Below, in pieces: positions 11,001 to 20,861 of a stretch of DNA of 64,000 nt. How positions within the stretch are numbered: position 1 is the stretch's first letter; each line of letters opens with the position of its first letter. The stretch is from Sceloporus undulatus (Eukaryota > Chordata > Lepidosauria > Squamata > Phrynosomatidae), in the NCBI RefSeq assembly GCF_019175285.1, contig NC_056527.1:106581179-106645178 (forward strand), in the 5' to 3' direction. Position numbers and translations under genes: made by a program. Under the pieces are notes generated by a model. That model was not told the DNA's origin and ran no database searches. It saw only the letters and a list, made by a program, of their open reading frames with translations.

Positions 11001-12791
11001 GATAGTGGGAATTGCAGTGTATCAACATCCATGGTTCATGACTGCAGTACAGAACTGGCCCAATCCAGCCTAACAGATCTACATAACTAGCAGTGTAGCT
11101 CACCTCCTTCACCTTCCCGTTGCCTCTTTTTTGCCCGGCCCTGGGCTATACGTTCTGCAAGAGTATCCAATAAGATCTTCCTCTGTTCAGCAGCAAGGCG
11201 TACCTGCTCCTGATAGTTCTCCTCCAGCCCTTTTTGGTAAGCAGTCACCTTCTGCTGGGATAAGGGATCCTGTAGAGACAAACAGGAAAGCTCAACACTC
11301 CCTGCCTTCTACACTTCTGTGATGCAGAACAATCTGATTATGACAGAGTTTGGAAGGAATGGATTACAAGTAACAGTTACCAATAACCAAAATACAGCAA
11401 AATACAAAAGCTGCAAAAGAGCAATGCCATAACTGGCCAACTGAAATGCACAAAATACACCGTACAAGCTTTTGAAGGTCCACTGGCTTCTTCACTAGAC
11501 AAATGTTGTTAAAAATCATACAGAAAAAGGTGACGATGATAGAGTCATAGGCCTACATTTTGTATCAGATGTCATTTCTGTTGCTGTAGTTCAGTTGTTT
11601 TGGAGGGATCTCAGTGCAGGCCATATGGGGACCAGGAACAGATAGGCAAGAAAAGATAGGTAATAAAATTTCAGGACTGTACAGACAGGCCAAAATAAAG
11701 CTGCTTCAGGTCACTTTGGAGGTATGCCGTTTAAATGACGCATGTGTCCTAAGAGTCCGGAAGCCACACCAAAGCCATGCTCCAGTCCTAAGGAGTGGAG
11801 TGCAACTTTGGTGCAACTTCCGGACTCTTAGGACACATGCATCATTTAAACATCATACCTCCAAAGTGACTCAAAGCAGCTTTATTTTGGCCTGTCTGTA
11901 TGGGGTCTTCAACTCCCATTAGCAACAGAAAAGCAACTTCTCTTGAAACCCCAAGATTCTGTTGTTCTTTACTACATGGCTAACATGGCTACCCTTGAAT
12001 ATGTTGCCTGTAACTTTTTTGGGGTAACCATGAGTGACAAAACCATATTTCAAAAATGATAAGAGTAGAAAGCTAATTATTTTCTAACTGTACTGCTTAA
12101 AGCAATTTTTTTAGGCATTTGGGCTGGATGTTTAAAAGTTTTAAGCCATTATTAATTCTAAAGTTTCCCCCCCTCAGAAACGTAACAGTAATGAAGAGGA
12201 GTACAACACGTAAAGCCACAAGTTACATGTTTTCATGGTTGCAACTGGTAATAACCAATAGGCTACCTTGTCTTGAAAAGACTGAGGACTACTGATCTAT
12301 ACTATACAGCGGGGTCACTGATTAGGTATATTTCAATATATTGAACCACAAATCTCATCTTTTCTCACCGCTGTTTAAGCTGGCTGGCACTGAAGGGAGT
12401 TACCATCTGATAACACCCAGAGGTCCATGTGTTCCTCAGCCATTCTACGAAGACTGTGGCAACCAAGGAAGGCATCCTCCACTTTTATCACAGGATTTGG
12501 GAATCTTCCTCACGAAGGCACAGTACTGGGATAGATTATTACCTCTCTTGTATCCTCCCCAGGGGGTGGGGATGCTGTATTTTTACACAAGGTTGCCAAG
12601 CCTTTGTCCAGCAGCAGTCGGGCTTCTTCCGGGAGCAACTGCAGAGGAAGCCCCAACCTTACATTCTGTCGTGGCTTCCGAGCCAATGCCCCAACCAATG
12701 TGCCAACAATGCGATGCTCCTCTCGGGCCCGCCGTGCATCAACATAATTCCATACAAATGCCTTTCCATCCAGAATGTGAATTCGGATCAT
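8087..12791 (-). CDS. TSEN34: TSEN34, tRNA-splicing endonuclease subunit 34 (complete, 4 coding exons)
   Basis: Coding exons on the minus strand are 12791-12543, 11269-11104, 9577-9320 and 8274-8087. They join in phase to 286 aa (human 310). The N-terminal domain carries VGALARKPRQNVRLGLPLQL and LPEEARLLL. A helical, charged linker follows (residues about 84-140). The C-terminal nuclease domain has [20 protein letters not shown] and GRLGTNVKKT. The catalytic triad known for the human protein (Tyr247, His255, Lys286) is present as Tyr223, His231 and Lys262 with identical spacing, so the enzyme should be active. It is the subunit that cleaves the 3' splice site of pre-tRNA in the nuclear TSEN complex. 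The exon with the ATG starts at 12815 after a good acceptor, so a non-coding first exon must lie upstream; a strong donor at 15312/15311 in the CpG island is the best candidate. Confidence 0.96.
9785..9912. repeat. Palindromic hAT-type MITE (TSEN34 intron)
   Basis: The left end reads 'caggggtaaggaacctatgg' and the right end carries imperfect complements. The centre has 'aactcccatcatccatgag' facing 'ggttgatgggagttgga', a fold-back structure. It belongs to the same broad family as 2313-2446. Confidence 0.55.
11674..11907. mobile_element. Fold-back MITE ('acagacaggccaaaataaag' family), copy 1
   Basis: A long palindrome: 'gtacagacaggccaaaataa' at the left, 'ttattttggcctgtctgta' at the right. Inner mirrored blocks are 'gacgcatgtgtcctaagagt' and its near complement 'ctcttaggacacatgcatc'. 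A second copy (18989-19179) is inserted inside a CR1 element. It lies 5' of TSEN34 coding exon 2 (in the intron) and has no coding capacity. Confidence 0.75.
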
Positions 12792-13065
12792 GCCTGGGGC
12801 TGGATTTGTGCTCCCCTGAGAAGATGGAAAAGGAGAAAAAAATATACAGTATCATCCTGCTACTACTTTTGAGATGGTGAGTGGATTACAGATCTCTGGA
12901 CAGGTTCCCCAGTTCATTGGGATGAAGGCAGTGGGCTTACTGCATTTCCCATCCTAGGCAGCAGAGCTGGGAAACATTCTTTTGAACTACAACCCAAGGC
13001 TAAGAAAATTACAACCCAAAAATAACATTTTCAAAGCAATAGCAATACCACGCCAGGTTGGAACT

Positions 13066-13624
13066 AAGGCACGGTACAGACCACGGAAAAGGGCGGTCTG
13101 CAGCCGCCCCTTTTCTTGTTGGGTTGGAGGCAGGGCAGCCTCACCAGTATCTCCTGCGGCTCCAACCTGGCACTTTTCCAGGCCACAGAGAAGTGGCAAA
13201 ATGCTGCTTCCCCGTGGCCTGGAAAAGGGGTGTCCTTGGGGCTTCATGCCCCAGGACACCCCGACATCCGCAGCCAGAGGAGAAAGGGGCCGCTTGGCCC
13301 CTTTCTGCATGGTGCCGCTCCCGCAGCCATTTTGTGGCTGTGGGAACGAGGCACGTGCCAGAAGGAGCTCTGTTTCAGAGCTCCTTCTCCCGCTGCAGTT
13401 AGGCTGCCATAAGCTGCCTGGGGAGGCGCAAGCATGTCACCCCCATGCCGTTTGTATGTGGTGTGGTTGTGACGTCATAATAGCAATGCCTGTGTGCACA
13501 GGGTGCCGCCATTATCACACACTCTGTACATGCTAGGATTAGGGACCGTGTGGTTGCTGTGCAGTCCCGTAACCCTAGCACAGCGCCAGCATGCCACATC
13601 GGGCCCATCTGTACCGGGCCTAAG
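13066..13624. mobile_element. GC-rich multi-hairpin non-autonomous element, copy 2 (TSEN34 5' intron)
   Basis: This is the better-preserved copy. Terminal repeats are 'aaggcacggtacaga' (from 13066) and 'ctgtaccgggcctaag' (to about 13624), which are inverse complements with few mismatches. The bases beside them (taa on both sides) would fit a 3-bp TAA target duplication, as used by PIF/Harbinger elements; that class is an inference. Internal hairpins occur in the same order as in copy 1: around 13182-13220, 13225-13262, 13282-13306, 13318-13349, 13359-13385 and 13487-13513. Confidence 0.65.
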
Positions 13625-14154
13625 TTACTTATAAGCAGATTCTTCCACCATAAGCTTTTATATTTAGCCTTTCAATTTCAAGAAAGATGTGTGCATTTCT
13701 GGAAGAATATACTGTATGGTGCTGTGTGTGTGTGCATTGCCATTTAAAGTAATAGTTGTTGTGTGTCTTCAAGTTAGATACGTGAGATAGTAGCAGCTGA
13801 TAGGAAAGACTTCTGCTGAGGAGACCGTATTGGTCTTCCTGGATAAATAATCTGATCTAATAATCTAAATTAGTTCTGATTATTAGTTTTCAGATGGTGA
13901 TTTGAGAACTACAAATATGTTGCAGGTAGATCATACCAGGGGCATTTTTGCCATTTCAAAAACTAGAGAAAGGAGGAAGAGAAAGAAAAATGGGGACTGG
14001 TTACACCAGCAGTAAGGAGCCTTTAACTCTCCATATATTTTTGCATTGCATCATCTTCCATACCTTTATGGAGATCATCTCCATACCTCCCAGGGAGCTT
14101 CTTTGTCTTTCAAAATGCCCTACCCAGAAATCCAAGAAGCCTCTAATTTCCCTC

Positions 14155-14318
14155 CACCTCAGATGAGTTGCAACTACAACTTCTGTGCTCTAGTTCAACA
14201 CAGTTGAAAAGTCCTAAATTGGGGAAGAGTTTAGGACTTTTCAAATGTGTTGAACTAGAGCACCTACCAGCTGCTGGGTGTAGATCATGGAAGTTGTAGT
14301 TGCAACCCATCTGAGGCG
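14155..14318. repeat. Fold-back repeat
   Basis: The arm at about 14157-14221 ('agatgagttgcaactacaac', then 'gctctagttcaacaca' and 'gaaaagtcctaaa') is mirrored at 14230-14316 ('tttaggacttttc', 'gtgttgaactagagc', 'gttgtagttgcaacccatct'). The right arm carries an extra stretch of about 28 nt. It is a MITE-like structure with no coding capacity. It abuts a BovB-like LINE fragment. Confidence 0.6.
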
Positions 14319-15190
14319 TCTTCTGCGTGTGCTTTATTGACTACAGCAAAGCCTTTGATTGCATAAGTCACGAAAAGCTATGGCTCGGTCTCAGAGGAAT
14401 GTGAGTGCCACAACATCTGGTTGTCCTGATGCATAACCTGTACTCAGGACGAGAAGCTGCTGTGAGAAGAGAATGGTTCCCAATTGGCGGCAAAGGGATC
14501 AAGTAAAGCTGCATGTGATCACCCTATTTATTCAATGTATGTGCAGAGAAGGCTCAGGTCCAAAACACACTGCAGAAATAATCCAGTATGAGACCACTTT
14601 AATCGCTCTGGCTCAATGGCAGGGAATTCTGGGAACTGTAGTTTTGTGAGACATTTGGCCTTCTCTGTCAGAGAGCTCTGGTGCCACAATGAACTACATT
14701 TCCCATGATCCCCTAGCACTGAGGCAGGGCAGCTAAAACAGTCTCAAACTGGGTTATTCCTGCAATGTGTTTTGGGCCTTAGATTAAGCGGAAAGAGGAG
14801 TACTATTCTTGTATGTTTTTAACTCTATGGTCTTTTTTAATGCTGTAAGCCGCCCTGAGTCCCAGCTTTGGGAGAAGGGCAGGATACAAATAAATACAAT
14901 ACAGTAATGATAACAGTAACAAGAGGAGTGATGGTCGGAGGAAGGAACACTAACCACTAAGATATGTAGATGACACAATACTACTAGCAGACACTAACCA
15001 AGGCTTGGATCAGTGACTGAAGAAGGTCAAGGGAGGATGTGCCGAGAAGGAAGGCTTAATGCTGCTGGACATTAAGAAGGCAAAATCAATGCGGATGTGA
15101 GACCTGGACAATGAGGAAATCAACTCATTTGGGACGCAGTGCTGGAGAAGAGTGCTGAGGAGGACACTGTGGAGGTCCGAGTATTCCCCA
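14319..15190 (+). repeat. BovB/RTE-like LINE fragment with nested insertions
   Basis: Translation in the + direction gives degenerate reverse-transcriptase segments: FCVCFIDYSKAFDC, LRGM.VPQHLVVLMHNLYSG and EWFPIGGKGIK, then SPYLFN near 14521. RYVDDTILLADTNQGL follows near 14955-15000, containing the catalytic YVDD box. This spacing matches BovB-type reverse transcriptase. The element is interrupted by a palindromic MITE (about 14562-14780) and an L2-like 3' tail (about 14811-14905, 'gtaagccgccctgag'). It is degenerate and inactive. Confidence 0.7.
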
Positions 15191-15284
15191 GTGATTCCCT
15201 ATGGGCAAGTACAATACTGGCATTTGTTTTAGTCCGTGGCAGTTAAAGTGGTGTCAAACCGGATTATATTTCCAGTGCAGACGC

Positions 15285-15900
15285 AGCCAGAGCCCTACTC
15301 CCTTCGCTTACCTTCCCCTCTTTCGCTCGACCCCTTTAAGGCCTCCTCCGACGGCTCCCGCCTGCTCTCCTCAATCCCCGCCTCCCTCTCATTCCCTCAG
15401 CCCTAGGCCCCGCCTTCCGCCATCTCCATTGGTGACCTTTGCCGTCACTCCACGTCTCAGGCCTTTGGATTGGAGGTCCTTCTCACCCCTCAGCCCTAGG
15501 CTCCGCCTTCCGCCATCCCCCCGGACGGCCTCCTCCAATCCTGAGCCGTGGAGTGACGGAAAAGGTAACCAATAGAGATGGCGGAAGGCGGAGCCTAGGG
15601 TGAGAAGGACCTCCAATCCAAAGGCCTGAGCTGTGGAGTGACGGCGAAGGTGACCAATAGGGATGGCGGGAGGCGGGGCTTAGGGCTGGGTGGGTGAATG
15701 AGAAGGTGCGGACGGAGAGGAAGAAGCTGTGAGTAGTGGATCCCAGCGGAGCGCCTTCTCCTCCTCGGGGCTCCCGCTCTGCTCCTCCCAGAAATGGGTC
15801 TCGCAATGGGCTGAGCCTCCCGGGCTTCCCCTTCTCCTCCGTCCGTTCCCACGTTCAGGCGGGCGACACGTGTTTGGACAGGTCCTTCCCTCAGAGGTGA
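15285..15900. promoter_or_regulatory. Divergent CpG-island promoter of TSEN34 (-) and MBOAT7 (+), with inverted repeat
   Basis: This CpG-rich block lies between the 5' ends of TSEN34 and MBOAT7, which also share a promoter region in mammals. It contains a large inverted repeat (15398-15517 against 15577-15688). Its repeated unit has a CCAAT box (ACCAAT/ATTGGT), a GATGGCGG motif resembling a YY1 site and TGACGG. A partial extra unit lies at 15540-15576. Candidate first-exon donors are AAG/GTAAGC on the minus strand (exon end 15312) for TSEN34 and CAGAG/GTGAGT (exon end 15896) for MBOAT7. No TATA box is seen. Roles of the motifs are inferred from consensus only. Confidence 0.7.
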
Positions 15901-16365
15901 GTGAGTGCAGGGCGCTGGGGGAAAGGAGGAGCCAGGGGCCTAGGCTGGCCAGGGGCGCCTGCACTGGGACCACTGTGAGCCCTTGAGCTCCATCTCCTGG
16001 ACCATTGGGGTTTCGGGTGCGTCTGCATTCAGTGCTGTCGCTCCCTCCTTCCGGTGGGACCCTGGGATCTCTAGCTTTAAAGCTCTCCAGCCCTTCTCTG
16101 CCGAAGACCAGATGCCACTCACAGCCCCAAAGGAGGACCAGGCTCCGCAAGGAAGAGGCAGGAGAGGAACAACTCAAAGCTAGAAGCACTCGTCCTTCCT
16201 AGCAGTGGCTGGAATGGAGGCTGTGTAGGACATGTCCTGGGAAAGGAGGACAGCTGGTCACTCTGGCCAAATTGTTGGCCACCAATCCCATGATTCTGCA
16301 GGATGGAGCCATGGCAGAGAAAGTGGCCCCAAACTGCTTTATTTCTGCAGTGTAGATGCACCCTC

Positions 16366-16580
16366 GGAGTCAGCGTGGCCTAGTGGTTTGAGTACGACGA
16401 CTCTGGAGACCTGGGTTCGATTCCCCGCTCAGCCATGAAACCCATTGGATGCCCTTGACCAAGTCACACTCTCTCAGCCTCAGGGGAAGGCAATGGCAAA
16501 GCCCCATGAGAGGTTCACCTTAGGGTTGCCATAAGAGGGGAAAGACTTGAAGGCACGCAACAATAACAACAACAACACAA
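16366..16580 (+). repeat. tRNA-headed SINE, near full length
   Basis: It begins with a pol III box A (TGGCCTAGTGG, about 16376-16386) and box B (GGTTCGATTCC, 16414-16424). The shared body follows ('gccatgaaacccattgg', 'cacactctctcagcctca', 'cttagggttgccataag', 'gacttgaaggcac'), ending in an AACAACAAC tail. This copy best defines the family for the window. Other copies are at 20862-21060, 41315-41540 and 42190-42422. Confidence 0.85.
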
Positions 16581-16679
16581 TAACAGACACAGCCTTGAAA
16601 AGCCTGGAGTTCTGGGTCCTTTGGATCAGGAGAAGTGTAAAGGGACGGGTTGCAGGACAGCTTTGAGTTCAGGTGGGAG

Positions 16680-16965
16680 AATGTAGCACCTTTGAGACTC
16701 ACTGAAAGAAAGAAGTTGGCAGCATGAGCTTTTGTAGACTTCAGTCTACTTCCTCAGATGCATTTGGGGCATTGGAGCTTTGCTCCGCTCTGGGCCCACA
16801 ACAAACTCCAATTCCCCAAATGCATCTGAGGAAGTAGACTTTAGTCTATGAAAGCTCATGCTGCCAACTTCTTTCTTTCAGGGAGTCTCAAAGGTGCTAC
16901 AAGATCTCTTTACATACTGATTCTACAGACTAACGCAGCTATATCTTTGAATGGTCCCTGACAGG
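16680..16965. repeat. Fold-back repeat ('agctcatgctgccaacttc' family)
   Basis: The left arm (about 16690-16775) and right arm (about 16809-16895) are inverse complements over about 85 bp, including 'gaagttggcagcatgagct' and 'agctcatgctgccaacttc'. It ends with 'cagactaacgcagctatat', a tail common to this reptile repeat type. A related truncated copy lies at 26575-26700. Confidence 0.65.
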
Positions 16966-17224
16966 TTTAGGATATGTGTTGCCGATCTGCAGGCATGGAT
17001 CCTTTCCAATCAGGTCATGTAATGTACTTATTTGTTCTAGGATCAGGTAAGATAATGTGCCTCATCATCCTTAAAAAACATACCCTCGGAGCTGTGTGAT
17101 ACAAAGCCTTCCAAAGGCCACACAAAGATGTTTGTCACCCTTTGAGGCTGGCAAAATCCTCTTCAGGAGTGACAGGGCTATTTTTCTCCTCCTTTCTAAC
17201 CCTCTTGAGAGATTCATAGTAGTT

Positions 17225-17358
17225 TGAAGAGACATTTAGCCTTCTCTGTTGGAGAGCTCTGGTGCCATAAAAAACTACAGTTCCCAGAATTCCCTAGCAC
17301 TGAGCCAGAGCAGTTAAAGCGGTCTCAAACTGGATTATTTCTTCAGTGTGTTTTGGAC
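17225..17358. repeat. Half-copy of the palindromic 'agaaataatccagtttgag' MITE
   Basis: It contains 'acatttagccttctctgttg', 'aactacagttcccagaattc', 'gcagttaaagcggtctcaaa' and 'ggattatttcttcagtgtg', the right half of the palindrome seen whole at 14562-14780 and 47145-47366. Confidence 0.65.
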
Positions 17359-18334
17359 TGAAGTCTAGACACAAAATTTGGGATGGAGGTTGAAACAATT
17401 TGCTTTTCTCTCCTAGATTCCTGAATTCTTAGTCCTCTCCTCTAATCCCAGATTTTCTGGCACTGTTTACTGGTTTTATTCACTGGGAGAAAATCCATTC
17501 TGCCCATAGTCAGAGGTTCTGAATCTGGGGTGAGATCCAAAGCACATCTGAGTACAATCGGGAGTAGGGACCGGAGAATGTGGCAGAGGTTAAAATAGGG
17601 TAAGCATTGCATTTTCTAGAAAGGCTCTTGAGTTGGACAGACAAACATCCATCAGGTATTTTGCACATGTTTTGAAAGAAGGCGGTGATCATCCCTGACA
17701 GAAATAATGGTTCAAAGGCTACTTCTTCCACAAACTGTTGCCAAAAATTATTAGTGCTTTGTTTCTTCACCCCTCAATAATAAATGCAGATTTTCCCACC
17801 CAGCTGTCATTTGATAGGATGTATGTTTGTTTGTTTGTTTGTTTGTTTATCATATTTGTTTGTATCCCACTCTTTTCCCAGGACTGGGACTCAGTTTACT
17901 GGGCTGTAAACTTCTTCTCAGAGATATTTTGCTACTCTTAACTTCACCCTGAATTCCTTACATACTTCACCTAAAGAGGAACATCTGATTTCACCACAAT
18001 TTCCGTTTCAAGCACATAACTCTTCTGGTTTGTGTATTTTTAAAACTTCCTTTTACTCCTTGTGTCCCATAATGGTCCTTTCTTCTCTTTCTACACCTTT
18101 ATGAAGAGCAAGTCTACACTTACCGTAAGATCCAGGTGGGTCCCTGGTTTTCCAGATTCTCAGCAACCCTGGACTCCTCTCCACTATTATATTATATTTA
18201 TATCCTATTACTGAGGATGTCGAGGCAAATCACAGGAAACTGGGCTTCAGTGGGAACATGTTCCCACATTCTGAGTTTGCTTTGTAGTAAAACAGCAGTG
18301 CATAAGCCAGTTTCCTTGAATCATTTTCAGCCTC

Positions 18335-19495
18335 ATAGAATCAGAGAGTAGGAAGAGGCCCCAAGGGCCAAGCAGTCCAACCCCCTGCCATGCAGGAACT
18401 CTCAATCAAAGCACCTCCAACAGATGGCCATCCAGCCTCTGTTTCAAAACCTCTAAAGGAGGGAACTCCACCACTCTCTAAGGAAATGTATTCCACTGTC
18501 AAACAACTCTTACTGTCAGGAAGTTCTTCCTAATGTTTAGGTGGAATCTGTTTTCCTGTAGTTTGAATCCATTGCTCCAGGTCCTGTTCTCTGGAGCAAC
18601 AGAAAACATGCTCCATCCTCAATATGACATCCCCTCAGATACTTAAACAGTGCTATTATATCGCCTCTTAACCATCTCTCCTCCGGGCTAAACATACCTA
18701 GCTCCCTAAGTCTTTCCTCATAAGGCATAGTTTCCAGATCTTTCACCTTTTGACTTGTCCTCCTCTGGACACGTTTCAGCTTCTCAACATCCTTTTTGAA
18801 TTGTGATGCCCAGAACTGGACACAGTATTACAGGTGAGGCCTGACCAAAGCAGAATAGAGTTGTGCCATTACTTCCCTTGATCTAGACACTATACTTCTA
18901 TTGATGTAGCCTAGAATCACATTGGCCTTTTTAGTTGCCGCATCACACTGTTGATCCATGTTTAACTTGTGATCAGCTAGGACTCCTAGGGCCTGAAAAG
19001 ACAGGCCAAAGTAAAGCTGCTTCGGGTCACTTTGGAGCTGTTTAAATGATGCATGTGTCCTAAGGACTGGAGCACAGCTTTGATGCAGCTTCTGGCCTCT
19101 TAAGATGTGTGTGTCATTTAAACAGCATACCTTCAAAGTGACCCGAAACAGCTTTATTTTGGCCTGTCTGTTCGGGCCTCTAGATCCCTTTCACATGTAG
19201 TCTTGTTAAGCCAGGTGTCCCCCATCCTATATTTATGCATTTCATTCTTTTTCTGCCTAAGTGCAGTACCTTACTAGCTTGGCCCAGCTTTCTAATCTAT
19301 TCAAGTCATTTTGAATTTTGATCTTCTCCTCTGGGGTATTTGCTACTCCTCCTAATTTGATAAGCAGACTCTCTATTCCTTCATCCAAGTCATTGATAAA
19401 GATATTGAATAGCACTGGGCCCGGGACAGAACCCTATGACACCCTGCTAGTCACATGTCCAGGGTCTTGCACTTTATTTTCCTTGCCCGCCAAGT
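18335..19495 (-). repeat. CR1 LINE fragment, minus orientation, with a MITE inside
   Basis: Read on the minus strand, it carries CR1 ORF2 C-terminal blocks ([42 protein letters not shown]) and the 3' untranslated end at the left ('catagaatcagagagtagg', 'gccatgcaggaactctcaat'). Further 5', near 19330-19430, is a degenerate PGPVLFNIFINDLDEGIES block. The body is interrupted by the fold-back MITE at 18989-19179. Frames are broken throughout, so it is inactive. Confidence 0.85.
18989..19179. mobile_element. Fold-back MITE ('acaggccaaa' family), copy 2, inserted in CR1
   Basis: Ends are 'gggcctgaaaagacaggcc' and 'ggcctgtctgttcgggcct'. It is flanked by CTA on both sides (18986-18988 and 19180-19182), so a 3-bp target duplication is likely. 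Removing it restores a continuous CR1 sequence ('gactcctagatccctttc'). Internal blocks match the copy at 11674-11907. Confidence 0.8.
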
Positions 19496-19949
19496 CATTC
19501 TAACCAGGGGATTCTGAGAGCCATAGTCCAAAATAACCCCTTTTTCTGTAAAAATCTAAAAATATATATTACATTTTGAATCCGGGAGTGAATGGCTGGG
19601 GTAGTGAGTGAGGCAGAGTACCCTGGTTTTCTTTTTGCAATGTGATCCATATGGGTAAGAAAATAAGGGTGGGGAGGGTGTGTATCAAGGTTTCTTTGAA
19701 GCCGTTCTATTTGCATGTGTCTGGCTGGCATCTTTAGAAAAGCACTTGCTTTTAATCTGCCCAAGGATTCCTACTTAAATATAGAAAGCACAGGGTGGGG
19801 AGTGTGATGAGGGATTAGGACAAGGACACTGGGATAAAGCAACTGGAAGGAAGCAAGTTTGTGCAAAGAGCGTAAAACTGGTCTGAGTGTGATCAGCTAC
19901 ATACTTTCCAGCTGGAGTGGGGAGGGCAAAGGAAAACAAGAAAACTCAG

Positions 19950-20049
19950 GCACAAGCTCTTGATTTTATACAACATATTTGATAGGTTGTATATTTTTAA
20001 CTTGTTAGCCGCCCCGATTGTTCTCAGAGGGGCGGGATACAAATAATTT

Positions 20050-20093
<44 letters not shown>

Positions 20094-20095
20094 AT
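19950..20095 (+). repeat. L2-like LINE tail ending in an (ATC)n microsatellite
   Basis: The tail motif 'gttagccgccccgattg' and 'ggggcgggatacaaataa' precedes about fourteen ATC repeats (20050-20093). The same tail (GTAAGCCGCCCTGA...GGGATA) is attached to reverse-transcriptase sequence at 24072-24991, which links these short tails to that LINE type. Confidence 0.65.
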
Positions 20096-20389
20096 AATGA
20101 TCAGATTTAATACCACTGCAATGCAATAATGCAGTCAAATGTTGTCACTCTTCTTATCTTAACCACCTAGAACAGAAATAGTTCAGAAAGGAGGAGCCTG
20201 AAATTTGCTGGTGCTGATGTGGTCATGCTCTTGCTTCTCATCTCTCCATTGTCTACAGCCTGGAACATGATGTAGGTGGAATGGAATGGTTGTGGGATGA
20301 AATTGGGGAAAGGCAAAGCCCAATGGAGCTGGCTGCTCAGGAGGAGGAGGAATGGTGACCCTATTTATCTTATTTTCTTATCCCTAAAT

Positions 20390-20587
20390 CAATGGTTCTC
20401 AACCTTCCTAATGCCGCAACCCCTTAATATAGTTCCTCATGTTGTGGTGACCCCCAACCATAAAATTGCGGTGTCTCGGTTCCTAAGACCATCGGAAATA
20501 TGTGTTTTCCGATGGTCTTAGGCGACCCCTGTAAAAGGGTTGTTTGACCCCCCAAAGGGGTTCCAACCCACAGGTTGAGAACCACTG
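20390..20587. mobile_element. SPIN-family hAT MITE
   Basis: The ends CAATGGTTCTCAACC (20390) and GGTTGAGAACCACTG (to 20587) are SPIN-type hAT termini. Subterminal blocks match my memory of the SPIN non-autonomous consensus: 'ttcctaatgccgcaacccct', 'atgttgtggtgacccccaac', 'tgtgttttccgatggtctta' and 'ggcgacccctgtaaaagggt'. It is flanked by an 8-bp target duplication with one mismatch (CCCTAAAT, 20382-20389; TCCTAAAT, 20588-20595), diagnostic of hAT insertion. SPIN elements are known for wide horizontal transfer among tetrapods. This copy is about 198 bp and has no transposase. Confidence 0.9.
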
Positions 20588-20861
20588 TCCTAAATCTTTC
20601 TGTTTCTTATTCTTAAGGAGGGCAAAAATCAGAATGTGGAGGGAGACCTCAAAAGAACACAATGAGGACCTTGTGTGTGAGTGTCCATGATATAGATATG
20701 AGTGTACCTTGACATCTGGAAGCAGGGGAAATAATAGAGTGTCTAGACAGGTTATGGCGGGGGGAATAAAATACAGTATCCTTATTGTAGAGTTACTTTT
20801 TTGGACTAAATTCCCAGAATCCTATACTCGTTTATTTATTAAAATATTTTTCTCTCTCTCT

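Noticed and set aside
12341-12880. Open frames of 147-179 codons on the plus strand
   Set aside because: They overlap TSEN34 coding exon 1 in antisense, and the minus-strand reading has clear homology and splice sites.
12982-13536. 184-codon frame and several overlapping frames
   Set aside because: They lie in the GC-rich hairpin element and are not shared in length or frame with the other copy.
15201-15575. Proline/serine-rich frame in the CpG island
   Set aside because: Made by the repeated promoter units; no start context, no homologue, and the same sequence is open on both strands.
20043-20095. Regular repeat considered as a CRISPR-like array
   Set aside because: Simple trinucleotide microsatellite; no spacers, and the genome is vertebrate.
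19893-20138. Short frame with a run of methionines
   Set aside because: Translation of the (ATC)n microsatellite.
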